Assembly: GCA_003217735.2 (NCBI GenBank)
Contig: CP031586.1
Location: 1 to 64,000, forward strand
Direction: 5' to 3'
DNA from: Marinibacterium anthonyi
GTDB taxonomy: Bacteria > Pseudomonadota > Alphaproteobacteria > Rhodobacterales > Rhodobacteraceae
Length of the DNA stretch: 64,000 nt
Position 1 is the first letter of the stretch, and each line of letters opens with the position of its first letter. Under the pieces are notes generated by a model. That model was not told the origin of the DNA. It saw only the letters and a program-made list of their open reading frames with translations, and did no database searches. Of the stretch, positions 24,631-33,245 are shown one piece after another. The position numbers and the translations under genes were made by a program.

Positions 24631-25709
24631 AGATCGACGGCTGGTCGGTCGAGGCGGTCGAACACCGCAACCTCGACCCGGAATGGCACTATGCTGGGCG
24701 CGACGTGCCCCGTCTGCCGGGGCTGCGCGTGGCGCTGCGGGCGGGGGCGTGGATGGGCGAAGGCTATGCCCCGTTCCTGCCGCACCTGGATGCCAGCGCG
24801 CAGGCGCTGACGGAAACGGGCCGCGCCCTTGCCGCCCCGATGACGGGGGCGGATGTTCTGGACCTGGATGGCGCGCTGGCGCGTCTTGGCCCCTGTGGTC
24901 GGGCGCTGAACGCGGCGCGCTCGGCCGTCGAGATGGCGTTGCTGGACCTGGCGGCGCGGGCGCGCGGGCAAAGCGTGGCGCGGATGCTGGGGGGCGTGCC
25001 CGTCCCGGTGCCGGTGCTGCGGATCATCCCGGTCAAGACGCCCGATCGCATGGCCGCGATCGCGGCAGCGCTGGTGGCCGAGGGCTATGGCGCATTGAAG
25101 CTGAAGGCGACCGGGACCATCGGGGACGACATCGCCCGCATCGCTGCCGTGCGCGCGCGCGTCGGGGATGACGTGGTGCTGACCGTCGATGCCAACCAGG
25201 CCTGCGATGTGATCGGCGCGCTGGCCTTCGAGACCGCGCTGCGCCCGCTTGGCGTCTGGTCGCTGGAACAACCCGTGCCCGCGGGCGATCCCGCCGTTCT
25301 GGCGCAGGTCCGGGCCGGGGCGGAAACGCGGATCGAAGCGGACGAGGCCCTGTTCACCCAACCCGACCTGGACCGTCTGCTGGCCGCAAGGGCCCCCGAC
25401 GGGATCAGCCTGAAACTGGCCCGGTCCGGCGGGCTGCTGCCGTCCCTGCAGATGGCGCGCGCGGCGCAGGCCCGGGGCGTTCATGCGCGCATCGGCACCG
25501 CCTTCGGCGGCCCGCTGGTGACGCTGGCCACCGCGACGCTGGCGGCGCTGCATGCCTGTTCAGGCCCCGCCGAATGCGCCGAGTTCACCCATTTCAACGA
25601 CGAGGATCACCTTTGGCCCGACATCCGGGCCGGCGTTCTGACCCTGCCGGACTCCCCCGGTTTCGGCCAGGTGCGCCGGACGCCCTGGCAGGCGCCCTGG
25701 CTGGACTAG
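24627..25709 (+). CDS. Mandelate racemase/muconate lactonizing enzyme family protein
   Basis: A 360-residue enolase-superfamily enzyme. Catalytic Lys pair K158/K160 in ALKLKATG, metal ligands D188 (VDANQA), E214 (LEQPV) and D239 (EADEA), and K263 (SLKLARSGG) opposite. This set fits the MLE subgroup (cycloisomerases, dipeptide epimerases, N-succinylamino acid racemases or OSBS-like enzymes). It overlaps the permease gene by 4 bp and is the last gene of the long operon, so it likely epimerises or cycloisomerises the imported acid before CoA activation. The N-terminal capping domain (1-125) is complete. Confidence 0.85.
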   Translation: MKIDGWSVEAVEHRNLDPEWHYAGRDVPRLPGLRVALRAGAWMGEGYAPFLPHLDASAQALTETGRALAAPMTGADVLDLDGALARLGPCGRALNAARSAVEMALLDLAARARGQSVARMLGGVPVPVPVLRIIPVKTPDRMAAIAAALVAEGYGALKLKATGTIGDDIARIAAVRARVGDDVVLTVDANQACDVIGALAFETALRPLGVWSLEQPVPAGDPAVLAQVRAGAETRIEADEALFTQPDLDRLLAARAPDGISLKLARSGGLLPSLQMARAAQARGVHARIGTAFGGPLVTLATATLAALHACSGPAECAEFTHFNDEDHLWPDIRAGVLTLPDSPGFGQVRRTPWQAPWLD

Positions 25710-25712
25710 ACC

Positions 25713-26261
25713 TCAGGGAATTTCGGATTCGAAGATCGTGGCGGGCGGTGGCGGGCGGCGGCGCGGCGTCGTTTCGCCCTTCAGTTCGCGCAGGTACGCC
25801 ATCGACCCGCGCGACACCTTCTCCATCAGGCGCATCAGCTCGCAGCGTTCTTCCTGTGTCAGTTCCGTCAGCATGTGGCGGTTGCGTTCCCGCGACGCGG
25901 CCAACACGTCCCGAACCAGCTTCTGGCCCGCCGGCGTCAGGCGCAGGTTCACGCTGCGCTTGTCGTCGGGGTTCGCTTCGCGCGCGATGAATCCGCGATC
26001 TTCCAGCACGGAAACCGTGCGGCTCATCTGGCTTTTCTGCACGCCCGCACGTTTCGCCAGCACATGCAGCGGCGCGACGCCCAGGAAATCCAGCACGGCC
26101 ATGGCGCGCCAGTCATGGGTGTTCAGGTCGAAATGGGGCTTCAGGCCCAGCAGCGCAATGCGCGAAGACAGACCGGCAAGGCGCTGAAGATTATAGGAAA
26201 ACAGATACCGGATGTCGTCGTCGTTGTGGCCAATTCCATCAATATCGTCGTTGGTGGTCAA
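25713..26261 (-). CDS. MarR-family transcriptional regulator (operon-facing)
   Basis: A 182-residue winged-helix regulator. The core (about residues 40-140) has VLDFLGVAPLHVLAKRAGV, the recognition helix QKSQMSRTVSVLEDRGFI and the wing DDKRSVNLRLTPAGQKL. The C-terminal tail is Pro/Arg-rich. No ATG fits; TTG 26261 is chosen because a GGGGGCGA site precedes it and a promoter (26297-26324) lies 36 bp upstream. It converges on the enolase-superfamily gene 3 bp away and probably represses the 15.1-25.7 kb operon. A shared AATGGCAAC motif at 14945 and 26312 supports that weakly. Confidence 0.75.
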   Translation of the reverse strand: MTTNDDIDGIGHNDDDIRYLFSYNLQRLAGLSSRIALLGLKPHFDLNTHDWRAMAVLDFLGVAPLHVLAKRAGVQKSQMSRTVSVLEDRGFIAREANPDDKRSVNLRLTPAGQKLVRDVLAASRERNRHMLTELTQEERCELMRLMEKVSRGSMAYLRELKGETTPRRRPPPPATIFESEIP

Positions 26262-26296
26262 GGTCGCCCCCTGGGTGCGTAAACGATTTAGGTAAC

Positions 26297-26324
26297 ACTG
26301 TATCCTATATCGTTGCCATTTCAA
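26297..26324 (-). promoter_or_regulatory. Promoter of the MarR gene with candidate operator
   Basis: On the minus strand: -35 TTGAAA (26319-26324), 16-bp spacer, -10 TACAGT (26297-26302). The spacer starts with TGGCAAC; the motif TTGAAATGGCAAC resembles TTGATAATGGCAAC at 14940, in front of the operon it may control. Confidence 0.45.
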
Positions 26325-26421
26325 CCACATGCACGACGACGTGACGGTGCGACAGGTGCGGCTGGCTCTCGGGGGGCATCCCGCTATAGTCGCGACGCGC
26401 CTGAATTTCGCCGGGGAGACC

Positions 26422-27336
26422 ATGAAGAACCTCGATCTGTTCCGTTCCTTTGCCGTGCTGGGCGAGCTGTGCAATTTCTCGGCCGCCGCCGCACGGCTGG
26501 GGATCGCGCAGCCCACGCTGACCAAGCAGATCGCCCGGCTTGAAGACCTTCTGGGCACCCAGCTGTTCAACCGGTCCCGGCAGGGCACCGAGCTGACCGA
26601 GTTCGGCCGTCAGTTCCTGGCCGAGGTGCAGCCGCTGGTGCGCGAGGCGGACCGGATCTGGGACCTGGGCCAGCGGATGGCGGGGGGCGAGACCGGGCGC
26701 CTGGCCGTCGGCTTCACCTTTTCGGCGCTCGAGGTCATGACCCGCGCCCTGATCGCCTATCGCGACGCCTACCCCGAGGTCGAGCTGACCTTCGACGACA
26801 TATCCTCGCGGTCGCAATTGCCGATGGTGCGCGACCGGCAGCTGGACGTGGCCTTTGCCCGCTGGCCCGGCGCGCCGGACCTGGCGTCGCGCATGGTGTC
26901 GCGCGACCGGCTGGCCTTTGTCTTTCCGGCCAGCCTTGCCGACCGGATCGACGACATCGACAGCCCGGCGGTTCGCAACCTGCCGTTCGTGCGGCTGAAG
27001 AAATCCGTCGCGCCCGGGTTCGAAGGCGCGGTCGAACGGCTGTTCGCGTGGAAAGAGCTTAACCCCGTGGTGACCCATTGGGTCAACGAGAGCCTGGTGC
27101 AGCTGCGCATGGTATCGGCCGGGTTCGGCGTTGCGGTCATGCATGAATCGGCGCTGGTTGGCATCATCGACAGCCACGCGATCATTGCCCAGGGCATCGA
27201 AGGTCCGGCGCTGGCCTGGCAGGTGGGCATGTTCTGGCGCAAGGACGAACGGAACCCGGTGGTCTGGAATTTCCTGCGCATCGCGCAGGAGACCATGGGC
27301 CTGCCGCAGGGCAGTGCCGGCGCGCCTCATTCCTAA
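26422..27336 (+). CDS. LysR-family transcriptional regulator
   Basis: A 304-residue LTTR. The N-terminal helix-turn-helix reads LFRSFAVLGELCNFSAAAA then IAQPTLTKQIARLEDLLG (about 5-45). The effector domain (90-300) has two Rossmann-like lobes with VELTFDDISSRSQL and RQLDVAFARWPGAP. ATG 26422 has GGGGAG 4 bases upstream; the in-frame ATG at 26329 lacks a site. It is divergent from the MarR gene and lies 175 bp upstream of, and in the same direction as, the flavin monooxygenase operon, its most likely target. Confidence 0.9.
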   Translation: MKNLDLFRSFAVLGELCNFSAAAARLGIAQPTLTKQIARLEDLLGTQLFNRSRQGTELTEFGRQFLAEVQPLVREADRIWDLGQRMAGGETGRLAVGFTFSALEVMTRALIAYRDAYPEVELTFDDISSRSQLPMVRDRQLDVAFARWPGAPDLASRMVSRDRLAFVFPASLADRIDDIDSPAVRNLPFVRLKKSVAPGFEGAVERLFAWKELNPVVTHWVNESLVQLRMVSAGFGVAVMHESALVGIIDSHAIIAQGIEGPALAWQVGMFWRKDERNPVVWNFLRIAQETMGLPQGSAGAPHS

Positions 27337-27511
27337 ACCTATCACAGATTGAACATCTTTGCGGTTCAAAGCGACCCTGTCCGGGCCCATGTTCCCTATC
27401 GACCAGGAAACAAAGCTTCATGCGCGGCGACGGGTGGTGGGCGCGATGGGCATAAGCCCCCCGCTCAGGCAGACCGGACGCCCCCGCCGTCACAGGAGAC
27501 AGGATCGCCCC

Positions 27512-28861
27512 ATGACCAGACAGATGCACCTTGCCGCTTTCATGAACGCGGGGCCGATGGGCACCACCGGCTGGCGTCACAAGGATGCCGATCCGGGCTT
27601 TCTGACGGCAGCCTATTACAAGAAGGCCGCCCGCATCCTTGAAGCCGCCCGCTTTGACCTGGCCTTCATTCCCGACGCGTTGTCGATGCCCCGGTCGCTG
27701 GGCGGGTCGTTCCGGCCGGCGGTCGAATGGGGATCGGGGACGCCGCGCATCGATCCGATGACCGTGCTGGGCGTAATGGCGGGGGTGACGGAGCACCTGG
27801 GCCTCGCCGCCACGATATCGACCGGCTACCACGAACCCTATAACCTGGCGCGCACGCTGGGCACCTTCGATCACATGACCGACGGGCGCGCGGGCTGGAA
27901 CATCGTGACCTCGTTCCAGGATGCCGAGGCGCAGAATTTCGGCCAGGACAGGCTGCCCCCGCGCGAAGACCGCTATGCCCGCGCCGAAGAGGTGCTGCAG
28001 GCCACGACCCAGCTGTGGGACAGCTGGGATGACGACGTGATCTTCCAGGACAAGGACAGCGGGCATTTCGGCGATCCCGACAAGGTCCGGTCGGTCGATT
28101 ACGCGGGCGATTACGTCAAGACGCAGGGCCCCCTGGGCGTGCCGCGCCCGCCGCAGGGCTATCCGCTGCTGATCCAGGCCGGGGCGTCGCCGCGCGGGCG
28201 CGACTTTGCCGCCCGCTGGGCCGACGTGATCTTTTCCAGCGCCGAGTCGATGGAAAGCGCGGCCGCCTTCTACGCCGACATCAAGGCGCGGGCGAAGGCC
28301 CATGGCCGCGACCCGGACCAGGTCAAGATCCTGACCGCCGCCACCGTCGTGGTGGGCGACACGGACGCCGAAGCCATGGCCAAGCACGAGGCCTTTGCCG
28401 ACCTGGTCCACCCGCTGGCCGGGCTGTCGCGGCTGGCCTACCACGTGAACGTGGACCTGACGAAATACGACCTGGACGGGCCGCTGCCGACGCTGGAAGA
28501 GGTCGGCGTGCAGGGGCATTACGAAGAAGTCGTCGAATTCGCGCGTCGCGAGAACCTGACCGTGCGCGAGATCGGGCGCTGGTACGGGGCGCGCAGCGAA
28601 GGCAACATGATCGGTTCCGCGACGACCATCGCCGACAACATGGAACGCTGGATGGAGGCCGGGGCCTCGGACGGGTTCATGGTGCAGGCGACGCATCTGC
28701 CCGGCGCCTTCGAGGAATTCGCCGATTTCGTGGTGCCGGAACTGCAGCGGCGGGGCCTGCACCGGACGGAATACACCGGCCGCACCGCGCGCGAGACGCT
28801 GGGCCTGGACCGTCCGAAGCGGGACGAATGGAAGACCCGCGCGGCACCGGCTGGCGCATGA
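27512..28861 (+). CDS. LLM-class flavin-dependent monooxygenase (NtaA/SnaA/DszA family)
   Basis: A 449-residue two-component monooxygenase that uses reduced FMN supplied by a separate reductase. The NtaA/SnaA/DszA pattern is clear: LAAFMNAGPMGTTGWRHKD at the start, TISTGYHEPYNLARTLGTFD (about 107-126), GRAGWNIVTSFQDAEAQNFG (about 132-151), a long insertion with DDVIFQDKDSGHF, and LIQAGASPRGRDFAARWAD (about 225-243). Relatives cleave C-N or C-S bonds (nitrilotriacetate, EDTA, dibenzothiophene sulfone). No flavin reductase gene is adjacent. First of six co-directional genes, overlapping the rhodanese by 4 bp. A DszA-like reaction on a sulfur heterocycle is an attractive inference. Confidence 0.85.
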   Translation: MTRQMHLAAFMNAGPMGTTGWRHKDADPGFLTAAYYKKAARILEAARFDLAFIPDALSMPRSLGGSFRPAVEWGSGTPRIDPMTVLGVMAGVTEHLGLAATISTGYHEPYNLARTLGTFDHMTDGRAGWNIVTSFQDAEAQNFGQDRLPPREDRYARAEEVLQATTQLWDSWDDDVIFQDKDSGHFGDPDKVRSVDYAGDYVKTQGPLGVPRPPQGYPLLIQAGASPRGRDFAARWADVIFSSAESMESAAAFYADIKARAKAHGRDPDQVKILTAATVVVGDTDAEAMAKHEAFADLVHPLAGLSRLAYHVNVDLTKYDLDGPLPTLEEVGVQGHYEEVVEFARRENLTVREIGRWYGARSEGNMIGSATTIADNMERWMEAGASDGFMVQATHLPGAFEEFADFVVPELQRRGLHRTEYTGRTARETLGLDRPKRDEWKTRAAPAGA

Positions 28862-29742
28862 CCCGGGCGCCTGACCTGCCCGCGTCGCTGCTGGTCGATC
28901 CGGACTGGCTGGCCGACGCTGTTGAGCGCGTGGTGGTTCTGGATGCGTCCGTCGCGCGGATCGATCGGCCCGGCGGGGTGACCGGGTTCGCCTCGGGCGC
29001 GGATGTCTTTGCCGGGGAACACCTGCCCGGCGCGCAGTTGGCGGACCTGTTCGGCGGTTTCTCGGACATGGATGCGCCGCTGTCCTTCACCCGCCCGTCG
29101 CCCGAGGCGCTGGAGCGCAGCGCCCGTGCGTTGGGTGTGAACAATGACAGCGTGGTGGTGGTCTATGACCGGCTGGGCGGGGCCTATGCCGCGCGGATCT
29201 GGCTGCTGTTTCACAGCGTCGGCTTCGACCGGGTGCGGGTGCTGAACGGCGGGCTTCAGGCGTGGAAAACCTCTGGATATGCCGTCGAAACCGGGCCCGC
29301 CGCGTCGGTCGCCCCGGGTGATTTTAGCGTCGGGCCACTGCGTGCGGATTTCGTTACCACCGACGACGTGGCGCGGATGGTTTCTGATGGTGCTGACGCG
29401 ATGCAGCCGCTGGTCTGCGGGTTGCGGCCGCCGCAATTCACCGGCGAAGGCAGCGACGATCCGCGGCTGGGCCATATCCCGGGCAGCGTGAACCTGCCGT
29501 TTCCCGAGCTGTTGGATGGTGACGGCAAGCTGGACCTGGACCGTTTCCAGGACCGGTTCAACGCGCTGGATCTGGCGATGGATGCCGTGCCGGTGCTTTA
29601 TTGCGGCGGTGGCATCAATGCGGCCGGGCTGGCGCTGGCCCTGGCCGCGACCGGGCACCGCGAATTCCGGGTCTATGACGATTCAATGAGCGGCTGGACG
29701 GCGGACCCGGCCCGCCCCGTGGCCCGTGGAGACGCACCATGA
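28858..29742 (+). CDS. Sulfurtransferase (tandem rhodanese domains)
   Basis: A 294-residue thiosulfate/3-mercaptopyruvate sulfurtransferase-like protein. Two rhodanese domains are seen. The N-terminal one (about 10-140) ends VVVVYDRLGGAYAARIWLLF without the active Cys, and the C-terminal one (about 165-290) carries the persulfide loop LYCGGGINA (Cys about 249). It would accept sulfane sulfur or move it to an acceptor such as cyanide or thiol. Cytosolic, ATGA overlaps on both sides. Its place between a flavin monooxygenase and an amidase implies the pathway releases sulfur. Confidence 0.85.
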   Translation: MTRAPDLPASLLVDPDWLADAVERVVVLDASVARIDRPGGVTGFASGADVFAGEHLPGAQLADLFGGFSDMDAPLSFTRPSPEALERSARALGVNNDSVVVVYDRLGGAYAARIWLLFHSVGFDRVRVLNGGLQAWKTSGYAVETGPAASVAPGDFSVGPLRADFVTTDDVARMVSDGADAMQPLVCGLRPPQFTGEGSDDPRLGHIPGSVNLPFPELLDGDGKLDLDRFQDRFNALDLAMDAVPVLYCGGGINAAGLALALAATGHREFRVYDDSMSGWTADPARPVARGDAP

Positions 29743-31130
29743 CCCGACCGACCATGCTGAGTGGTGCCGAGCTGACCGAAGGCTATCGGCGGGGCAATTT
29801 CACCCCCGTCGATGTCGCCGAAGCGGCGTTGAAGGTGATCACCGGCCCGCTTGATGCGCTGAACGGTCTGTCCAGCCATGATGCCGGCCTGACGCTGGAC
29901 GCCGCCCGCGCCAGCGCCGCGCGCTGGAAAGCGGGTGCGCCGCTGGGGCCGCTGGATGGCGTCCCGATCAGCTTCAAGGACAGTTTCCACATCGGCGGAC
30001 TGCCGCGCTGGCACGGGACGGCCTGTCATTCGGGCACGGTGTCTGCGGCGGATGCGCTGCCGGTGGCGCGGGCGCGCGAGGCGGGAATGATCCCGACCTG
30101 CAAGACCAGCATGCCCGATTTCGCGATGATCATGTCCGGGCTCAGCTCGCAGCACGGGGTGATCCGCAATGCCTGGGATCACGATACCAGCCCCGGCGGG
30201 TCGTCCTCGGGCGCGGGGCCCAGCGTCGTGCTGGGGGCCGCGGCGGTGGCGTTGGGGACCGACATGGTGGGGTCGGTGCGGCTGCCCGCGGCGCTCAGCG
30301 GGCTGGCGTCGATCAAGCCGACGCAGGGGCGGATCGCCTATGATCCGCCGGGATCCTACCGCAGTGCCGGGCCGATGGCGCGCTGCGTGGCGGATGTGTC
30401 GCTGACGCTTGCGGCGCTGGGGCGGTTTTCGCACGGGGATTTCGTGTCCGCGTCGGGGGCCTTTCAGCCCGATGACGTGCCCGCGCGGCTGGACGGCAAG
30501 CGGGTCGCGCTGTGGCGGCAGGCCGGGTGGGGTGACGCGCCGGATGCCGAGACCCGCGCGGCCCTCGACAAGGCGGCGGCGCAGATGTCGGACCTGGGCG
30601 CCGAGATCGTCGAGATCGACGATCTGGCGGCCGATCCGGACGATTACATGGCGATCCACTGGAACATGCTGTACGTCGGCGCGCCCGATTACTTCGGGCT
30701 GAACGCCAAGGCGCGGGGGCTGATCCATCCCGATATCGGGGCGATGTACGACGGGCTGCTTGGCCAGTCGGCGATCCTGGCCGCCGGCATGATCCGGCGG
30801 ATCAACGCGGCGGCGATCCGCATCGCCAGGCAGCTGGATCCGTTCGATCATGTCCTGTCGCCCGCGCTGCCGGTCCGGTCCTTCCCGGCCGACCTGACCT
30901 GCCCCGACCCGTCGCTGGGCGCCGCCAGCCATCAGGCCTTTGCCTGCTGGTTCAACCAGATCGGCTGGCCCGCTGCCACGGTGCCGGTGCATCAGCCCGA
31001 TGATGGCGGCGTGCCGGTGTCGGTGCAGATCGCCGGAAAGCGGTTCGAGGACGCCGGCGTGCTGGGCGTGGCCGCGCGGCTGGAAGCCCTGCGCGGGTTC
31101 ACCATTCAATGGCCCGAGGCGGCGGCATGA
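29739..31130 (+). CDS. Amidase signature family enzyme
   Basis: A 463-residue amidase with a complete Ser-cisSer-Lys triad: K80 (SFKDSF), cis-Ser S155 (PGGSSSGAG) and nucleophile S179 (GTDMVGSVRLPA). The family includes GatA, acetamidase and many heterocycle-derived amide hydrolases. It is longer than a minimal AS domain but without extra domains. Overlaps both neighbours by 4 bp. In this operon it is suited to hydrolysing an amide or formamide formed after oxidative ring opening. Not GatA, since gatB/C are absent and the context is catabolic. Confidence 0.9.
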   Translation: MTRPTMLSGAELTEGYRRGNFTPVDVAEAALKVITGPLDALNGLSSHDAGLTLDAARASAARWKAGAPLGPLDGVPISFKDSFHIGGLPRWHGTACHSGTVSAADALPVARAREAGMIPTCKTSMPDFAMIMSGLSSQHGVIRNAWDHDTSPGGSSSGAGPSVVLGAAAVALGTDMVGSVRLPAALSGLASIKPTQGRIAYDPPGSYRSAGPMARCVADVSLTLAALGRFSHGDFVSASGAFQPDDVPARLDGKRVALWRQAGWGDAPDAETRAALDKAAAQMSDLGAEIVEIDDLAADPDDYMAIHWNMLYVGAPDYFGLNAKARGLIHPDIGAMYDGLLGQSAILAAGMIRRINAAAIRIARQLDPFDHVLSPALPVRSFPADLTCPDPSLGAASHQAFACWFNQIGWPAATVPVHQPDDGGVPVSVQIAGKRFEDAGVLGVAARLEALRGFTIQWPEAAA

Positions 31131-31816
31131 CGGTTCTGGTCGTTTTCGACGTCGACGGCACGCTGCTGGATACGGCGGGGCTGCATCACGACCTGGCGAC
31201 AAAGGTGCTGGCCGACGACGGGCTGGACGTGGCGTTTCAGCCCTGGGGCGCGTACCGCCATTACACCGACCTGGGCGTGCTGGACGAATTGTACAACCAT
31301 GCGCGCGGACGCGGCATCACACCCGAGGAGCTGGCCCGCTATGACCGGCTGTACGAGGCGGCGTTGCGCGACCACCTGGCGACCAACGCAATCGGCGAGA
31401 TCGCCGGTGCGGGGGCGTTACTGGAGGGTCTGTTCGCGATGGAGCACGTGGCGGTGGCCTTTGCCACCGGATCGCTGCGGCGCATGGCGGGGGTGAAGCT
31501 GTCTTTGCTGGGTCTCGATGCGGGCGACCTGGCGCTGGCGACAGGGGGCGAACACCTGACCCGCGAGGCGATTGTCGAGGACGCCATGGCGCAGGCCATG
31601 GGCAACGAGGTGCCCGAACGCGTCGTCATCCTGGGCGACGGCAAATGGGACCAGGTCGCCGCCGACCGCCTGGGCCTGGCCTTTGTCGCGCTTGAAACCG
31701 GGGCGCATGTCTTTGGCACCGGGCCCGTCGAAACCATGAAAGATTTCAGAACGCTGGATGCGCAGGGGCTGGTCGCCCTCGCCGCGCCCCGCGCCCGAAC
31801 AGGAGCCCCCGCATGA
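31127..31816 (+). CDS. HAD-superfamily hydrolase (phosphatase-like)
   Basis: A 229-residue Haloacid Dehalogenase-type enzyme. Motif I FDVDGTLLDT (residues 7-16), a cap domain of subclass I type (about 20-95), motif II Ser/Thr in FATGSLRRM and motif IV VILGDGKWDQVAADRLGL. It probably dephosphorylates a small phosphate ester. A kinase (ThiM) is encoded two genes downstream, so it could act on a phosphorylated hydroxyethyl compound or serve as a salvage counterpart. ATGA overlap with amidase and RidA genes. Confidence 0.85.
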   Translation: MTVLVVFDVDGTLLDTAGLHHDLATKVLADDGLDVAFQPWGAYRHYTDLGVLDELYNHARGRGITPEELARYDRLYEAALRDHLATNAIGEIAGAGALLEGLFAMEHVAVAFATGSLRRMAGVKLSLLGLDAGDLALATGGEHLTREAIVEDAMAQAMGNEVPERVVILGDGKWDQVAADRLGLAFVALETGAHVFGTGPVETMKDFRTLDAQGLVALAAPRARTGAPA

Positions 31817-32205
31817 CCCGCAACACCATCACCACAGGCAGCGCCTACGAAGAGCTGATGGGCTATGCCCGCGCCGTGATCGACAACGGGCAGGTCTTTG
31901 TTTCGGGCTGTTCCGGGCTGCCCCGCGATGGCAGCGCCCCGGGCGATGCCGCAACCCAGTTCGCCCGTGCCGTCGAGAAGGTCGAAGGCATCCTGGCACA
32001 GGCGGGCGCGTCGCTGGGCGACGTGGTGCGCAGCCGGGTCTACCTGACCGACGATGCCGACTGGGACCCGTTGGTCCGCGCCCATGGCCTTGCCTTCGCG
32101 CCCGTCCGCCCGGCCTGCACCATGGTGCAGGTCAGCCGCCTCATCGATCCGGACATGCGGGTCGAACTTGAGGTGACCGCAATCCTGCCCACCGGCACCG
32201 CATAA
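31813..32205 (+). CDS. RidA (YjgF/YER057c/UK114) family protein
   Basis: A 130-residue RidA-fold protein, a trimer that hydrolyses reactive enamines/imines or aminoacrylates to the ketone and ammonia. Expected segments: FVSGCSGLPRDGSAPGDAA near 30, QFARAVEKVEGILAQAGASL, VRSRVYLTDDADWD (key Arg in the VRSRVYL strand) and RPACTMVQVSRLIDPDMRVELE. RutC of the oxidative Rut pyrimidine pathway is a relative that also stands beside an LLM monooxygenase and an amidase. Overlaps the HAD gene by 4 bp. Confidence 0.9.
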   Translation: MTRNTITTGSAYEELMGYARAVIDNGQVFVSGCSGLPRDGSAPGDAATQFARAVEKVEGILAQAGASLGDVVRSRVYLTDDADWDPLVRAHGLAFAPVRPACTMVQVSRLIDPDMRVELEVTAILPTGTA

Positions 32206-32253
32206 TCACACCTGAACGCGCCGAAGACGCGTATCCCCCAACAGGAGCTCCTG

Positions 32254-33039
32254 ATGAAAGAACTGTCCTGGAACGACCCCGCAGTCCGCAACGAACTGAC
32301 CCGGCTGAAGCAGATGAAGCCGTTCTGCTATGGCCTGACCAACTACATCGCCGCCAACCTGTCGGCCAACGTGCTGCTGGCCGTGGGCGCGGGCCCGGCG
32401 ATCGGCACGGCGATGGACTGGCCCAGCGTCTTTGGCGGCCATGCCCACGCGGTCTGGATCAACGCGGCCAGCCTGATGAGCTGCGGCCCCGACGAGATCC
32501 GGCTGGCGGCGAAATCCGCCCATGAAGGCGGTGTGCCCTGGGTCCTGGACCCGGTGGCCGTGGGCGCGGGGGCGGCGGAATACGATGCCGTCGTGCGCGG
32601 CCTGCTGGAATTCAAGCCGACCGCGATCCGCGGCAACGCGTCCGAACTGATCGCGCTGGCGGGCGGTGACGGTGGCGGGCAGGGGGTGGAAACCACCATG
32701 ACCTCGGACCAGGCCGTGCCCTTCCTGGCCAAGGTCGCCGCAGAGATCGGCACCATCGCGGCTGTCAGCGGTCCGGTGGATTACATCACCGACGGCACAT
32801 CGACCTACGCGGTCGGCGGCGGCGACGAGCGGCTGACCCAGGTGACCGGTGCCGGCTGTTCGCTGGGCGCGCTGATGGCGGGCATGCTGGCCAATGCCGA
32901 GGATCCGATCATGGCGGTCGTCGCGGCCCACGCGGTCTATGCCGAGGCCGCCAACCGGGCGAAATCCGCCGTCGGCACGGGCAGCTTCGCGGTGTCCTTC
33001 CTGGATCACCTGTCGCTGATCGACCCGTCCGAAGCGTGA
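32254..33039 (+). CDS. thiM: Hydroxyethylthiazole kinase
   Basis: A 261-residue ribokinase-like enzyme that phosphorylates 4-methyl-5-(2-hydroxyethyl)thiazole, the thiazole half of thiamine. Recognisable family features: CYGLTNYIAANLSANVLLAVGA near the start (ThiM versions start similarly with TN-x-V-x3-x-AN), PWVLDPVAVGAG, IRGNASELIALAG (the family RGNxSE motif) and the anion-hole TGAGCSLGALMAG with its Cys. An AGGAG site precedes the ATG. It lies 48 bp after ridA. No thiD, thiE or other thiamine gene is near, and no TPP riboswitch pattern is visible upstream, so it may serve a catabolic or salvage role peculiar to this operon. Confidence 0.9.
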   Translation: MKELSWNDPAVRNELTRLKQMKPFCYGLTNYIAANLSANVLLAVGAGPAIGTAMDWPSVFGGHAHAVWINAASLMSCGPDEIRLAAKSAHEGGVPWVLDPVAVGAGAAEYDAVVRGLLEFKPTAIRGNASELIALAGGDGGGQGVETTMTSDQAVPFLAKVAAEIGTIAAVSGPVDYITDGTSTYAVGGGDERLTQVTGAGCSLGALMAGMLANAEDPIMAVVAAHAVYAEAANRAKSAVGTGSFAVSFLDHLSLIDPSEA

Positions 33040-33045
33040 CGTCGG

Positions 33046-33070
33046 CGCGGGCGGGGATGCTCCGCCCGCG
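33046..33070 (+). terminator. Stem-loop after thiM
   Basis: Perfect 9-bp arms CGCGGGCGG / CCGCCCGCG with loop GGATGCT, 7 bases past the thiM stop codon. Confidence 0.65.
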
Positions 33071-33119
33071 GCTGAAAGGCCGGGGTTCGGTATCCATGAC
33101 ACTGACCGGCCGAATGTGA

Positions 33120-33147
33120 CCGGGGCGCCGGCGCGACGGCGCCCCGG
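33120..33147 (+). terminator. Second stem-loop after thiM
   Basis: Perfect 10-bp arms CCGGGGCGCC / GGCGCCCCGG with an 8-base loop. Together with the hairpin at 33046 it probably closes the six-gene operon. Confidence 0.65.
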
Positions 33148-33245
33148 GCGTCGCGGTGCTGTCCAGGTTCCCGCCAACGCCGCCCGCATGCGCCGGCGGC
33201 AGGATATTTCCTTGAGAAAATGGAAAAGGCGGAACCCGGGAGGAG

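Noticed and set aside
27337-27511. Possible TPP riboswitch before the monooxygenase-thiM operon
   Set aside because: I looked for the CTGAGA and ACCTGATC-type conserved boxes and did not see them; only a short CTTTG/CAAAG hairpin is present.
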